DNA of 64,000 nt from Streptomyces sp. NBC_01788. GTDB taxonomy: Bacteria > Actinomycetota > Actinomycetes > Streptomycetales > Streptomycetaceae. The notes under the pieces are model-generated. The model was given only the letters and a program-made list of their open reading frames with translations. It searched no databases and was not told where the DNA came from. The translations under genes were made by a program, and so were the position numbers. The stretch covers positions 6,200,001-6,264,000 of the forward strand of contig NZ_CP109090.1 of NCBI RefSeq assembly GCF_035917575.1, written 5' to 3'. Shown here in pieces: positions 8,166 to 16,765 of this stretch (position 1 is its first letter; every line of letters starts with the position of its first letter).

Positions 8166-9179
8166 ATGCGTTACATCATCATCGGGGCAGGGGCGGTCGG
8201 CGGCGCCGTCGGGGGGCGGCTGGCGCAGAGCGGGCGCGAGGTCGTACTGGTCGCGCGGGGAGCGCATCTCGCTGCGCTGCGCGAGGACGGGCTGCGGCTG
8301 GCGGTGCCGGAGGGCGAACTCACGTACCGGCTGCCCGCCGTGGACGGGCCCGAGGCGCTCGGCGAACTGCGCGCCGACGACGTGCTGGTGCTGGCCGTCA
8401 AGACCCAGGACACCGAGGCGGCGCTGGCGGCCTGGGGTCCGGCGCCGGTCGCGGGCGGCGGCACGGCCGAGCGGAGACTGCCGCTGCTGTGCGCGCAGAA
8501 CGGGGTGGAGGGCCAACGGCTCGCCCTGCGCCGCTTCCGGCACGTGTACGGCGTCTGCGTCTGGCTGCCCGCGGCCCACGTCGAACCCGGCGCCGTCTCG
8601 GCCGCGGGCACCCCGCTCACCGGCATACTGCACCTGGGCCGCTACCCGGGCGGCACCGACGACACCCTGCGGCGGATCTCCGCCGACCTGGAGTCGGCGC
8701 ACTTCGAGGCGCCGGTCGTGCCGGACGTGAGCCGCTGGCAGTACGCCAAGCTGCTCGGCAACCTCGCCAACGCGATCGAGGCCGTCAGCGGCCCGCTGGA
8801 CAGCGAGGCGACGCACGCGCTGTACGGGAGGGTGCGCGCCGAGGGCGAGGCGGTGCTTGCCGCCGCCGGGATTCCCTGGGCGGGTGCCGAGGAGCAGAAG
8901 GAGGTCCGCGGCGACAAGATCACCCTGGTGCCGCTGCCCGGCGCCCCGCGCGGCGGGGGCTCCTCCTGGCAGTCCCTCGCCCGGGGCACCGGTTCCATCG
9001 AGGCCGACCACCTCAACGGGGAGATCGTGCTCCTGGGCCGGCTGCACGGCATACCGACACCGCTCAACGAACTGCTCCAGCACCTGGCCAACACGTTCGC
9101 GCGAGAGCGCCGGGCGGCGGGCTCGATGCCGGTGGCGGAGCTGGTGCGGCTGGCGGACGCGGCGGACACGGAGGGCTGA
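8166..9179 (+). CDS. 2-dehydropantoate 2-reductase family protein
   Basis: 337 residues. The N-terminal Rossmann motif MRYIIIGAGAVGGAVGGRLAQSG binds NADPH, followed by VLAVKTQDTEAAL and CAQNGVEG. The helical C-terminal domain has the conserved W-x-K-L-x-x-N pattern (SRWQYAKLLGNLANAIEA) and SSWQSLARGTGSIEADHLNGEI. This is the PanE/ApbA fold: ketopantoate to pantoate in coenzyme A synthesis. A standalone paralogue with another 2-oxoacid substrate is possible, so no symbol is given. Start ATG 8166 precedes the Rossmann strand directly. Confidence 0.85.
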   Translation: MRYIIIGAGAVGGAVGGRLAQSGREVVLVARGAHLAALREDGLRLAVPEGELTYRLPAVDGPEALGELRADDVLVLAVKTQDTEAALAAWGPAPVAGGGTAERRLPLLCAQNGVEGQRLALRRFRHVYGVCVWLPAAHVEPGAVSAAGTPLTGILHLGRYPGGTDDTLRRISADLESAHFEAPVVPDVSRWQYAKLLGNLANAIEAVSGPLDSEATHALYGRVRAEGEAVLAAAGIPWAGAEEQKEVRGDKITLVPLPGAPRGGGSSWQSLARGTGSIEADHLNGEIVLLGRLHGIPTPLNELLQHLANTFARERRAAGSMPVAELVRLADAADTEG

Positions 9180-9264
9180 GCGGGCCGGGCGGGCCAAGTG
9201 GCGCATGAAAAGACCTCACGACTGGACCGGGATCCGGTGCCAATCAGCCGCTGGCGTCGACGGC

Positions 9265-9592
9265 ATGACCCCTGACTCGCCCGACTCGCCGACCCGCGTC
9301 GACCTCTACTTCGACCCCGCCTGACCGGGACCTCGCCGCGGCCGCGCACGATTCGTCGTACGACGAGGCGGTACGGCGCAGTCACGAGGCCGGTGCTGAG
9401 ACGGAGACCGGCGCGTACGTGGGGACGCCCACCCTCCACGTCGACGGAACGGTCTGGTTCGGGCCGGTGCTGCGGGCCGTCCCGCGTGGCGCCGAGGCGG
9501 CGGAGCTGTTCGACGCCTTCCACGTCCTGGCAACCCGGCCGGACTTCTTCGAACTCAAGCGCACCCGCACCGGGTCACTCCGCTTCGGCTGA
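9265..9592 (+). pseudogene. Internally deleted Rv2466c-type DsbA oxidoreductase
   Basis: Frame 1 from ATG 9265 reads a short N-terminus ending RVDLYFDPA and stops at 9322. From 9329 a different frame reads DLAAAAHDSSYDEAVRRSHE, then VGTPTLHVDG and WFGPVL, and ends with FFELKRTRT before the stop at 9590-9592. Both parts match the ends of the mycothiol-dependent Rv2466c family, where FDPxCPW-x-W opens the active site and VGTP-x-x-HV with FFE-x-KRTR closes the protein. About 100 middle residues, including the catalytic CPWxW motif, are gone and the ends are out of frame. The gene cannot make an active enzyme. Confidence 0.85.
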
Positions 9593-9803
9593 GCCCCGGC
9601 CGAGGGTCCCTCGCGTACGGCATGGGCGGGATGATCCGCATTCGGGGACCCGCCCGCGGCAGGGCAGTGACACTTGCGGACCGCCGCACGCTGAACTGGA
9701 TGTCACCACCGCTCACCGGTCAACGGCGGGTGGTGGAGGGGCCGTTCGCGGACCGGCACCACGGGGGAGTGCCGGGCCGCGGGCGGAACCCGTCCTCCGT
9801 CCG

Positions 9804-10550
9804 TCAGGCTCCCAGGGCCGCCGACAGCGGCAGCCGGGCGGCGTCGTAGCGCTCCAGCAGGACCCGGGCCACCTCCGGGGCGGGCCCGAGCACCCCGGCC
9901 AGTACGTCGGCGCCGGCCTCGGTCGCGCCGCGGGCGATGCGGTCGGGCAGGAAGCCGGGTGCCAGGACGTACGGGGCGACCGCGACCCTGGCGCAGCCCA
10001 GTTCGCGCAGTTCCCGCACCGCGTCCTCGGTGCGCGGCGGGGAGGCGGAGGCGAACGCAGGCCGCACGGCGCACCAGCCGGTGTGCCGCCACTCCCGCGC
10101 GATTTCTGCGATCACTGCGATCGCCTCCGGGTCCGAGGACCCCGCCGAGGCCAGTACGACCCCGGTCGAGGACTTGTCGGCGGGGTCGAGCCCCGCCTCG
10201 TACAGACGCCTCTCCAGGGCGTCCGTCAGCAGCGGTGAGGGGCCGAGGACCTCCGCCTGCCGGATCCGCAGCCGCGACGGCGCCCGGCGCAGCACCGAGG
10301 GGATGTCCGCCTTGGCGTGGAAGGCGCGGGTCAGCAGCAGCGGCAGGGCCACGACGTCCCGCACCCCGTCGGCCGCCAGGGCGTCCAGCACGCCCGGCAC
10401 GGACGGCACGTTGAACTCCAGGAACCCGGTCTCCACCCGCAGCCCGGGGCGCAGCGCCCGGACCCGGCGGACCAGGGCGTGGACGGTCGCGGCATGGCGC
10501 GGATCGCGGCTGCCGTGGGCGACGACGAGGAGAACGGGCTGGTGGATCAT
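9804..10550 (-). CDS. CbiX-type sirohydrochlorin chelatase
   Basis: 248 residues with two CbiX-like halves: VLLVVAHGSRDPRHAATV with the metal-site His near residue 12, and a second half beginning GVVLASAGSSDPEAIAVI; ALPLLLTRAFHAKADIP holds the second active-site His. CbiX chelatases insert Fe or Co into sirohydrochlorin. As the last gene of the sulfur operon, 6 bp after the permease gene, it most likely supplies siroheme for the sulfite reductase at the operon head. Its second half has Ala instead of the His seen in the first (ASAGSSD), common in two-domain forms. Confidence 0.85.
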   Translation of the reverse strand: MIHQPVLLVVAHGSRDPRHAATVHALVRRVRALRPGLRVETGFLEFNVPSVPGVLDALAADGVRDVVALPLLLTRAFHAKADIPSVLRRAPSRLRIRQAEVLGPSPLLTDALERRLYEAGLDPADKSSTGVVLASAGSSDPEAIAVIAEIAREWRHTGWCAVRPAFASASPPRTEDAVRELRELGCARVAVAPYVLAPGFLPDRIARGATEAGADVLAGVLGPAPEVARVLLERYDAARLPLSAALGA

Positions 10551-10556
10551 GGGCGT

Positions 10557-11447
10557 TCAGCTCTTCACGAGAAGACCGCGGCCGCGCAGCACCCGCCGCT
10601 CCAGCGGACTGAAGATCAGCAGGTCGATGGCGATGCCGACGAACAGGATCAGGATGATGGCCTCGAAGACCATGGCCATGGAGCTCGCGTTGCGGCCGTT
10701 CTCCAGCAGCGCGCCCAGGCCGATGCCCAGGTCCGGCGAGGAGGCGATGATCTCCGCCGCCATCAGTGACCGCCAGGAGAACGCCCAGCCCTGCTTCAGA
10801 CCGGCCAGATAGCCCGGCAGGGCGGCCGGCAGGACGATGTGCCAGGCGCCCCGGGCACCCGTCGCGCCCATCGTGCGGCCCGCCCGCAGGAACAGCGGCG
10901 GCACCTGGTCGATGCCGGACACCAGTCCGTTGGCGATGGACGGGACCGCGCCGAGCAGGATCACCGCGTACATCATCGAGTTGTCCAGGCCCAGCCAGAT
11001 CACCGCCGGCGGCACCCACGCCACCGACGGCAGCGACTGGAGGCCGGACAGGATCGGGCCGAGGGCCGCGCGCACGAACTTCACCCGGGCCACCAGCAGG
11101 CCCAGCGGGGTGCCGATGGCCAGCGCGAACAGGAAGCCCAGCAGGCCGCGCGAGACGGACGTCCAGATGAAGCCGAGCAGCTTGCCCTGCAACCAGGCGT
11201 CCTTGAACTCGCCGCCCACGTCGGCGGGCGAGGGCAGCCGGCTCGGGTCGTCGACCACCTTCAGGGAGATCAGCGCCTGCCAGACCACCAGGACCACCGC
11301 GACCGCCACGACCGGCGGCAGGACCTTGTTGACCAGGGTCTGGCGCAGCGGCGCACGGTCGGCCGCCGTGGTCTCCAGGGCGTCGAGACCGGCCTCGACA
11401 TCGGCCAGTTCGGCGCCTTGGGCCGTCTTCGTCTCAGTGCTGGCCAT
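10557..11447 (-). CDS. ssuC: ABC transporter permease (sulfonate/sulfate type)
   Basis: 296 residues with six predicted membrane helices; the first is VVAVAVVLVVWQALISL. The EAA loop region reads FLRAGRTMGATGARGAWHIVLPAALPGYLAG, where the permease docks on its ATPase. This is the SsuC/TauC class. Start ATG 11447 overlaps the end of the ATPase gene by 14 bp. An extra hydrophilic N-terminal stretch of about 40 residues precedes helix 1. Given its neighbours, it imports sulfonates or sulfate for the operon. Confidence 0.85.
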   Translation of the reverse strand: MASTETKTAQGAELADVEAGLDALETTAADRAPLRQTLVNKVLPPVVAVAVVLVVWQALISLKVVDDPSRLPSPADVGGEFKDAWLQGKLLGFIWTSVSRGLLGFLFALAIGTPLGLLVARVKFVRAALGPILSGLQSLPSVAWVPPAVIWLGLDNSMMYAVILLGAVPSIANGLVSGIDQVPPLFLRAGRTMGATGARGAWHIVLPAALPGYLAGLKQGWAFSWRSLMAAEIIASSPDLGIGLGALLENGRNASSMAMVFEAIILILFVGIAIDLLIFSPLERRVLRGRGLLVKS

Positions 11448-12213
11448 GTCGGCGGATCTCCCCACGCAGGACTTCGGTGATCTCCAGGGACAGTTCCGCC
11501 ACGGGCGCGTCCTCGATGCGGCGCGGCTGCGGGATGTCCACCGTCCACTCGCGGGCCACCCGGCCCGGACGGGAGGACAGCAGGACGACGCGCTGTGCGA
11601 GCCGCACCGCCTCGCGCACGTTGTGCGTGACGAACAGCACCGACACCCCGGTCTGCTGCCAGATCCGGGTCAGCTCGTCGTGCAGGACGTCCCGGGTGAT
11701 GGCGTCGAGCGCCGCGAACGGCTCGTCCATCAGCAGCAGGTTGCTCTCCTGGGCCAGCGCGCGGGCCATCGCCACCCGCTGGCGCATCCCGCCGGACAGT
11801 TCGTGGACGCGCTTGCCGTACGCGCCCTTCAGCCGGACGAGTTCGAGCAGCTCCTCGGCCCGGCCGCGCCGCTCCGGCTTCGCCACTCCGCGCAGCCTGA
11901 GGGCGAGTTCGATGTTCCTGCCGGCGGTAAGCCAGGGGAACAGGGCGTGCTCCTGGAACATCAGGGCGGGGCGGCCGTCCGTCGTGATGGACCCGGCGGT
12001 GGGCCGGTCAAGGCCCGCCACCAGGTTCAGCAGCGTGGACTTGCCGCAGCCCGAGGCCCCCAGGAGGGTGACGAACTCGCCCGGGGCGACATCGAGGCTG
12101 ATGCCGTCCAGTACGAGTTGCTGCCCGCCCGGTGCCGCGAAGGACTTCGAGACGTTCTCGAGGTGGGCCGCGTGCTCTACGGTCTCGGCGGCCCTGGCAA
12201 GGGTCGTGGCCAT
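11434..12213 (-). CDS. ssuB: ABC transporter ATP-binding protein (sulfonate/sulfate type)
   Basis: 259 residues. Walker A is GASGCGKST, the Q-loop is MFQEHALFPW, the signature is LSGGMRQRVAMARAL and Walker B is LLLMDEPFAALD, followed by the H-loop His in FVTHNVREA. These motifs define the nitrate/sulfonate/taurine (SsuB) group. ATG 12213 is chosen because AGGAGG sits 8 nt upstream; GTG 12222 abuts that site and is unlikely. It powers the permease and receives substrate from the binding protein encoded 35 bp upstream. Confidence 0.88.
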   Translation of the reverse strand: MATTLARAAETVEHAAHLENVSKSFAAPGGQQLVLDGISLDVAPGEFVTLLGASGCGKSTLLNLVAGLDRPTAGSITTDGRPALMFQEHALFPWLTAGRNIELALRLRGVAKPERRGRAEELLELVRLKGAYGKRVHELSGGMRQRVAMARALAQESNLLLMDEPFAALDAITRDVLHDELTRIWQQTGVSVLFVTHNVREAVRLAQRVVLLSSRPGRVAREWTVDIPQPRRIEDAPVAELSLEITEVLRGEIRRHGQH

Positions 12214-12248
12214 GGTCGTCACCTCCTGGGAACTCTTCGGCTACGGAT

Positions 12249-13397
12249 CTACTGGGCGCCGAGACCGGCGTCGTCGACGGTCGGCCGGCCCGCGGCCTTC
12301 AGCACCTTGTTCAGCGGGGCGAGGTCGTAGATGCCGGCCAGCTTCGGGCTCTGCAGCAGGCCCGCCTTGACCGCGTGCTGCGCCTCGGTGTCGAGAGTGG
12401 AGGCCAGCGGGTCGTCGGTGATCTGGATGGACTTCCACGCCGGGTCGAGGACGTTCTCGGGCAGCTCCTTGCCGGAGTCGGTCCCCAGCTGCTTGTTCGC
12501 CGCGGCCTTCGCCTCGTCCGGGTGGGCGTTGATCCACGTGTTGGTCTCCACGGAGGCCCTCAGCACCGCCTCGACGGCCTTCGGGTGCTCCTTGAGGAAC
12601 TTCTGCGACACGATGATGTTCGTGATCACGAACTTCTTGTCGGGCCACAGGGAAGACTCGTCAAGGAGTACCTTGGCGCCTTCGGCGACCAGCTTCGACG
12701 CGGTCGGTTCCGGCACCCAGGCGCCGTCGATGGAGCCGGACTTGTAGGCGTCCGGGGTGATCTTGTTGTCGGTGCGGACCACGGAGACGTCGCCCTTGCC
12801 GCTCTGCGCGTCGACCTTCCAGCCCTGTTCGGCGATCCAGTTGAGGAACGCCACGTCCTGCGTGTTGCCGAGCTGCGGGGTCGCGATCTTCTTGCCCTTG
12901 ACGTCCTGCAAGGACTTGATCTTCGCCGGGTCGACCACGAGCTTGACCCCGCCGGAGGCCGAACCGCCGATGATGCGCAGGCTCTTGCCGTCCGACTTGG
13001 TGTAGCCGTTGATCGCCGGGGACGGGCCGATCCAGCCGATGTCGATGGAGCCGGAGTTGAGGGCCTCGATCTCGGACGGCCCGGCGTTGAAGACCGACGG
13101 CTTGACGACCGTTGCGCCCAACTCCTTCTGGAAGAAGCCCTTCTGCACTCCGACCAGCGCGGTCGCGTGGGTCAGGTTGCCGAAGTAGCCGATCCTGACC
13201 GAGTCGAGCCCGTCGGTCTTCTCGGCACCGGCGGCCACCTTCTGCCGGGCGCCGTCGTCGTCGGCCTGGGAGCCGTAGCCGCAGGCGGCGAGCGTGAGCA
13301 GGGGCAGGGCGGCGAGCACGACGAGGCCGCGGCGGAGTACGGGCCCGGGGGAGCCCCCGGCGGGGCGGAAGCGGAACGGGGGAAGGCTGGCAGGCAC
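12249..13397 (-). CDS. ssuA: ABC transporter substrate-binding lipoprotein (sulfonate/sulfate)
   Basis: 382 residues. A lipoprotein signal ends in LTLAAC (Cys near residue 38). The mature part is an SsuA/NrtA-like periplasmic-binding fold: SVRIGYFGNLTHATALVGVQKGFF, then EIEALNSGSIDIGWIGPSPAI and ITPDAYKSGSIDGAWVPEP. It captures the sulfur source outside the cell. GTG 13397 is preferred over GTG 13430 because AGAGGAAAG lies about 8 nt upstream. The 116 bp before it contain a CACGGCC-TGAC-CGGCCGTG-like hairpin, so it may have its own promoter or processing site within the operon. Confidence 0.85.
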   Translation of the reverse strand: MPASLPPFRFRPAGGSPGPVLRRGLVVLAALPLLTLAACGYGSQADDDGARQKVAAGAEKTDGLDSVRIGYFGNLTHATALVGVQKGFFQKELGATVVKPSVFNAGPSEIEALNSGSIDIGWIGPSPAINGYTKSDGKSLRIIGGSASGGVKLVVDPAKIKSLQDVKGKKIATPQLGNTQDVAFLNWIAEQGWKVDAQSGKGDVSVVRTDNKITPDAYKSGSIDGAWVPEPTASKLVAEGAKVLLDESSLWPDKKFVITNIIVSQKFLKEHPKAVEAVLRASVETNTWINAHPDEAKAAANKQLGTDSGKELPENVLDPAWKSIQITDDPLASTLDTEAQHAVKAGLLQSPKLAGIYDLAPLNKVLKAAGRPTVDDAGLGAQ

Positions 13398-13513
13398 GGG
13401 AGGCTTTCCTCTCGCAGGCCCGGCGCTCACGGCCGGTCAGGCCGTGGCCGGGAAGTCGGCAGGTCCAAGTAAGCGGGGGTGGGGGGTGAGGGCGCGCGGG
13501 CAGTGCGCGTACG

Positions 13514-13618
13514 TCAGCGCGCACATCGCGCCACCCCGCCCTGTCCGCTGCCGAGGGCGCCGCTGCCGACCCGGCCGCCCTCCTTGGCGAACGTCGAGTA
13601 GAAGTCCCGGGAGTCCAT
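13514..13618 (-). CDS. Possible 34-codon ORF behind cysN
   Basis: ATG 13618 starts 2 nt after the cysN stop and the frame runs 34 codons (MDSRDFYSTFAKEGGRVGSG onward, ending in RCAR). The tight spacing would allow coupled translation, and the gap to the next gene is otherwise empty. There is no good ribosome site and no recognised homology; it may be chance. Confidence 0.25.
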   Translation of the reverse strand: MDSRDFYSTFAKEGGRVGSGALGSGQGGVARCAR

Positions 13619-13620
13619 GG

Positions 13621-14949
13621 TCAGAAGTCCCAGCCGTCCTCGTCCGCCGCGTCCTTGACCGGTGCCGGCGCGGCGAACGACTCGCCGACCATCCCCGCGG
13701 TGAGCGTGGTGCCGTCGGCCGGGTCGATCAGGATGAACGAGCCGGTGCGGCGGGAGTCGGCGTAGGAGTCGACCGGCAGCGGCTCGGCGGTGCGGATCTT
13801 GACCCGCCCGATGTCGTTGGCGACGAGCCGGCCGGGGTGCGGGTGCAGGGACAGGTCGTCCAGGGTGAGCCGGGACGGGATGTCCTTGACGATCGCCTTG
13901 ACCGTGCGGGTGCCGTGCTTGAGCAGCACCCGGTGGCCGACGGTCAGCGGCTGGTCGGCGACGTGGCAGACGGTCGCCTCCACGTCCTGGGTGGTGGCGG
14001 GCGCGTCCTTGGCGGGCACGATCAGGTCGCCGCGCGAGACGTCGACGTCGTCCCGGAGCAGGACCGTCACCGACTGCGCCGTCCAGGCCACGTCGACCGG
14101 CTCACCGAGCAGGTCGATGCCGGAGATCCGGCTGGTGCGGCCGGACGGCAGCACCTTCACCTCGTCGCCGACCCGGAAGCTGCCCGCGGCGATCTGGCCC
14201 GCGTAGCCCCGGTAGTCGGGGTGCTCGGCGCTCTGCGGCCGGATCACGTACTGCACGGGCAGCCGCGCGTGGCAGTGCGCCAGGTCGTGGCTGACCGGGA
14301 CCGTCTCCAGGTGCTCCAGGACGGTCGGGCCGCCGTACCAGTCCATGGTCGCGGACGGCTCCACCACGTTGTCGCCGACCAGCGCCGAGATCGGGATGGC
14401 GGTGACCTCCGGGACGCCCAGTTCGGTCGCGTACGCCGTGAACTCCTCGGCGATCGCGGCGAACACGGACTCGCGGTGGTCGACCAGGTCCATCTTGTTC
14501 ACGGCCAGGACCACGTGCGGCACGCGCAGCAGCGCGGCGATCGCCGCGTGCCGGCGGGTCTGCTCCACCACGCCGTTGCGGGCGTCCACCAGGATCACCG
14601 TCAGCTCGGCGGTGGACGCGCCGGTGACCATGTTCCGCGTGTACTGCACATGGCCCGGGGTGTCCGCGAGGATGAACCGGCGGCGCGGGGTGGCGAAGTA
14701 GCGGTAGGCCACGTCGATGGTGATGCCCTGCTCGCGCTCGGCGCGCAGCCCGTCCGTCAGCAGGGCGAGGTCCGGGGTCTGCTGGCCGCGGCTCGCGGAG
14801 GCGCGCTCCACGGCCTCCAGCTGGTCGGTGAGGACCGACTTGGAGTCGTGCAGCAGCCGGCCCACGAGGGTGGACTTGCCGTCGTCGACGGAGCCGGCGG
14901 TGGCGAACCGCAGCAGGGTGGTGGACGCCAGGTCCGTGGTCGTGGTCAT
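13621..14949 (-). CDS. cysN: Sulfate adenylyltransferase subunit 1 (GTPase)
   Basis: 442 residues. An EF-Tu-like GTPase: G1 is AGSVDDGKST, the switch region carries REQGITIDVAYRYF, G3 is ADTPGHVQY and G4 is VNKMDL. Beta-barrel domains follow. CysN couples GTP hydrolysis to the making of APS from ATP and sulfate by CysD. No APS kinase is fused at the C-terminus, consistent with a separate cysC. It starts 2 bp after the cysD stop, so the two are coupled. Confidence 0.95.
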   Translation of the reverse strand: MTTTTDLASTTLLRFATAGSVDDGKSTLVGRLLHDSKSVLTDQLEAVERASASRGQQTPDLALLTDGLRAEREQGITIDVAYRYFATPRRRFILADTPGHVQYTRNMVTGASTAELTVILVDARNGVVEQTRRHAAIAALLRVPHVVLAVNKMDLVDHRESVFAAIAEEFTAYATELGVPEVTAIPISALVGDNVVEPSATMDWYGGPTVLEHLETVPVSHDLAHCHARLPVQYVIRPQSAEHPDYRGYAGQIAAGSFRVGDEVKVLPSGRTSRISGIDLLGEPVDVAWTAQSVTVLLRDDVDVSRGDLIVPAKDAPATTQDVEATVCHVADQPLTVGHRVLLKHGTRTVKAIVKDIPSRLTLDDLSLHPHPGRLVANDIGRVKIRTAEPLPVDSYADSRRTGSFILIDPADGTTLTAGMVGESFAAPAPVKDAADEDGWDF

Positions 14950-14951
14950 CT

Positions 14952-15896
14952 CTAGAAGTACCCCTCGCGCTTGCGGTCTTCCATCGCGGCCTCGGACAGC
15001 TTGTCGTCGGCCCGGGTGGCGCCGCGCTCGGTCAGGCGCGAGGCGGCGATCTCGGTGATCACCTTCTCGATGGTGTCGGCGTCGGAGTCGACGGCGCCGG
15101 TGCACGACATGTCGCCGACGGTGCGGTAGCGCACGAGCCGCTTCTCCACGCTCTCGCCGTCCTTGGGGCCGCCCCAGTCGCCGGCGGTCAGCCACATGCC
15201 GTCGCGCGAGAAGACCTCGCGCGTGTGGGCGTAGTAGATCCCGGGCAGCTCGATGCCCTCGCGGGCGATGTACTGCCACACGTCCAGCTCGGTCCAGTTG
15301 GACAGCGGGAACACCCGGACGTGCTCGCCGGGCGCGTGCCGGCCGTTGTAGAGGTTCCACAGCTCGGGCCGCTGGCGGCGCGGGTCCCACTGGGAGAACT
15401 CGTCGCGCAGCGAGAACACCCGCTCCTTGGCGCGGGCCTTCTCCTCGTCGCGGCGGCCGCCGCCGAAGACCGCGTCGAACCGCTCGGACTGGATCCTCTC
15501 GGTCAGCGGGAGGGTCTGGAGCGGATTGCGGGTGCCGTCCGGACGCTCCTTGAGGACGCCCCGGTCGATGTAGTCCTGCACGGAGGCGACGTGCAGCCGA
15601 AGCCCGTGCCCGGCCACCGTGCGGTCGCGGTAGTCCAGGACCTCGGGGAAGTTGTGCCCGGTGTCCACGTGCAGCAGCGAGAAGGGCACCGCGGCGGGCC
15701 GGAACGCCTTCAGCGCCAGGTGCAGCATGACGATGGAGTCCTTGCCCCCGGAGAACAGGATCACCGGGTTCTCGAACTCGCCTGCCACCTCGCGGAAGAT
15801 GTGCACCGCCTCGGACTCCAGCGCGTCCAGGTGGGAGAGGGTGTACGGGCTGCCCGTGCCCTCGTCGCCCGCCTTGGTCTTGGCGACGGTCGTCAT
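14952..15896 (-). CDS. cysD: Sulfate adenylyltransferase subunit 2
   Basis: 314 residues. The PP-loop SGGKDS near residue 50 binds ATP; FGGGRRDEEKARAKERVFSLRDEF, VRVFPLSNWTELDVWQYI and the RKREGYF end are all CysD hallmarks. It transfers sulfate to the AMP of ATP with CysN. The start overlaps the cysC stop by 4 bp (ATGA). Confidence 0.95.
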   Translation of the reverse strand: MTTVAKTKAGDEGTGSPYTLSHLDALESEAVHIFREVAGEFENPVILFSGGKDSIVMLHLALKAFRPAAVPFSLLHVDTGHNFPEVLDYRDRTVAGHGLRLHVASVQDYIDRGVLKERPDGTRNPLQTLPLTERIQSERFDAVFGGGRRDEEKARAKERVFSLRDEFSQWDPRRQRPELWNLYNGRHAPGEHVRVFPLSNWTELDVWQYIAREGIELPGIYYAHTREVFSRDGMWLTAGDWGGPKDGESVEKRLVRYRTVGDMSCTGAVDSDADTIEKVITEIAASRLTERGATRADDKLSEAAMEDRKREGYF

Positions 15897-16429
15897 GCCA
15901 GTCCCCTTTCGCTGAGCAGCGTGTGCACGGAACCGGCCGACTCCCGGACCGTCTGGTGCTGCGACTCGATGCGCAGGTCCGGCGAGAGGGGCTCCTCGTA
16001 CGGGTCGTCGACGCCCGTCAGACCCGTCAGTTCACCCGCGGCCTGCTTGGCGTACAGACCCTTCACATCGCGTACCGAGCACACCTCGACCGGGGTGGCG
16101 ACGTGCACCTCCAGGTACGCCGTGCCGTTCTTCGCGTGCCACTCGCGCACCGCGTCGCGGCTGTCGGTGTACGGCGCGATCACCGGCACCAGCGCCTTGA
16201 CCCCGTTGCGGGCGAGCAGTTCGGCGACGAAGCCGATGCGCCGCACGTTGGTGTGCCGGTCGGCGCGGCCGAAGCCGAGGCCCGCGGAGAGGAACTCGCG
16301 GATCTCGTCGCCGTCGAGCACCTCGACGCGGTGGCCCTCCGCACGCAGCCGTCCGGCCAGTTCGTGCGCGATGGTGGTCTTGCCGGCGCTCGGCAGACCC
16401 GTGAGCCAGACGGTGGCTCCGGTCGTCAC
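15893..16429 (-). CDS. cysC: Adenylylsulfate kinase
   Basis: 178 residues. The P-loop GLPSAGKTT lies at the N-terminus, with the APS-binding strand RVEVLDGDEIREFLS and VKGLYAKQAAGELTGLTGVDDPYE. It phosphorylates APS to PAPS. Because the cysH product here has the iron-sulfur APS-reductase signature, PAPS is probably for sulfotransfer rather than the main reduction route. GTG 16429 is supported by GGAGG 7 nt upstream. The upstream junction with cysH is split by an IS-like remnant. Confidence 0.93.
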   Translation of the reverse strand: MTTGATVWLTGLPSAGKTTIAHELAGRLRAEGHRVEVLDGDEIREFLSAGLGFGRADRHTNVRRIGFVAELLARNGVKALVPVIAPYTDSRDAVREWHAKNGTAYLEVHVATPVEVCSVRDVKGLYAKQAAGELTGLTGVDDPYEEPLSPDLRIESQHQTVRESAGSVHTLLSERGLA

Positions 16430-16440
16430 TGGAAACCTCC

Positions 16441-16717
16441 GGGGACGCCCCCGGCTTCAGCCGGGGGATGAGTCGGACTCCTGCGGAGCAGGGCAGGGAA
16501 CGGGGTTTCGCCCAAAAGGTGAAAGACCGCCCAGATGGTCGGGTAGGCTGAGCGCCGTGCGTTGCGAGAGCCAAGCACGCGCAACTCCTTTGTCTTGAAT
16601 GGGCAACCGGGCAGGTTCCGTCCCGGCTGGTGCTGAGAGCGTCAGACTCGTCCGCTCGCTGAGCGAATTAGCTGCTTGAGCCAGGAATCCCCCTGCTTCA
16701 GCTGGGGGAGGGTTCAA
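16441..16717 (+). mobile_element. IS605/IS1341-type (TnpB-associated) remnant without transposase genes
   Basis: Two related hairpins flank about 280 bp: CCCCCGGC-TTCA-GCCGGGGG at 16448-16467 and CCCCCTGC-TTCA-GCTGGGGG (one mismatch) at 16689-16708, the latter followed by AGGGTTCAA. In the plus direction the last codons read SQESPCFSWGR, like TnpB C-termini that overlap the omega-RNA region and right end of such elements. No tnpA or tnpB body remains. It separates cysH from cysC, which are otherwise in a tight operon. The transcript of the operon reads it antisense. Family assignment rests on recalled end structure. Confidence 0.55.
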
Positions 16718-16765
16718 GTGTGTCTCCCTGTGGGTGGAAGCGGTCGTGGACAGCACGGTCATGGG

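Noticed and set aside
13294..14955. A 553-codon plus-strand frame
   Set aside because: It mirrors cysN and has repetitive G/R/V composition with no domain.
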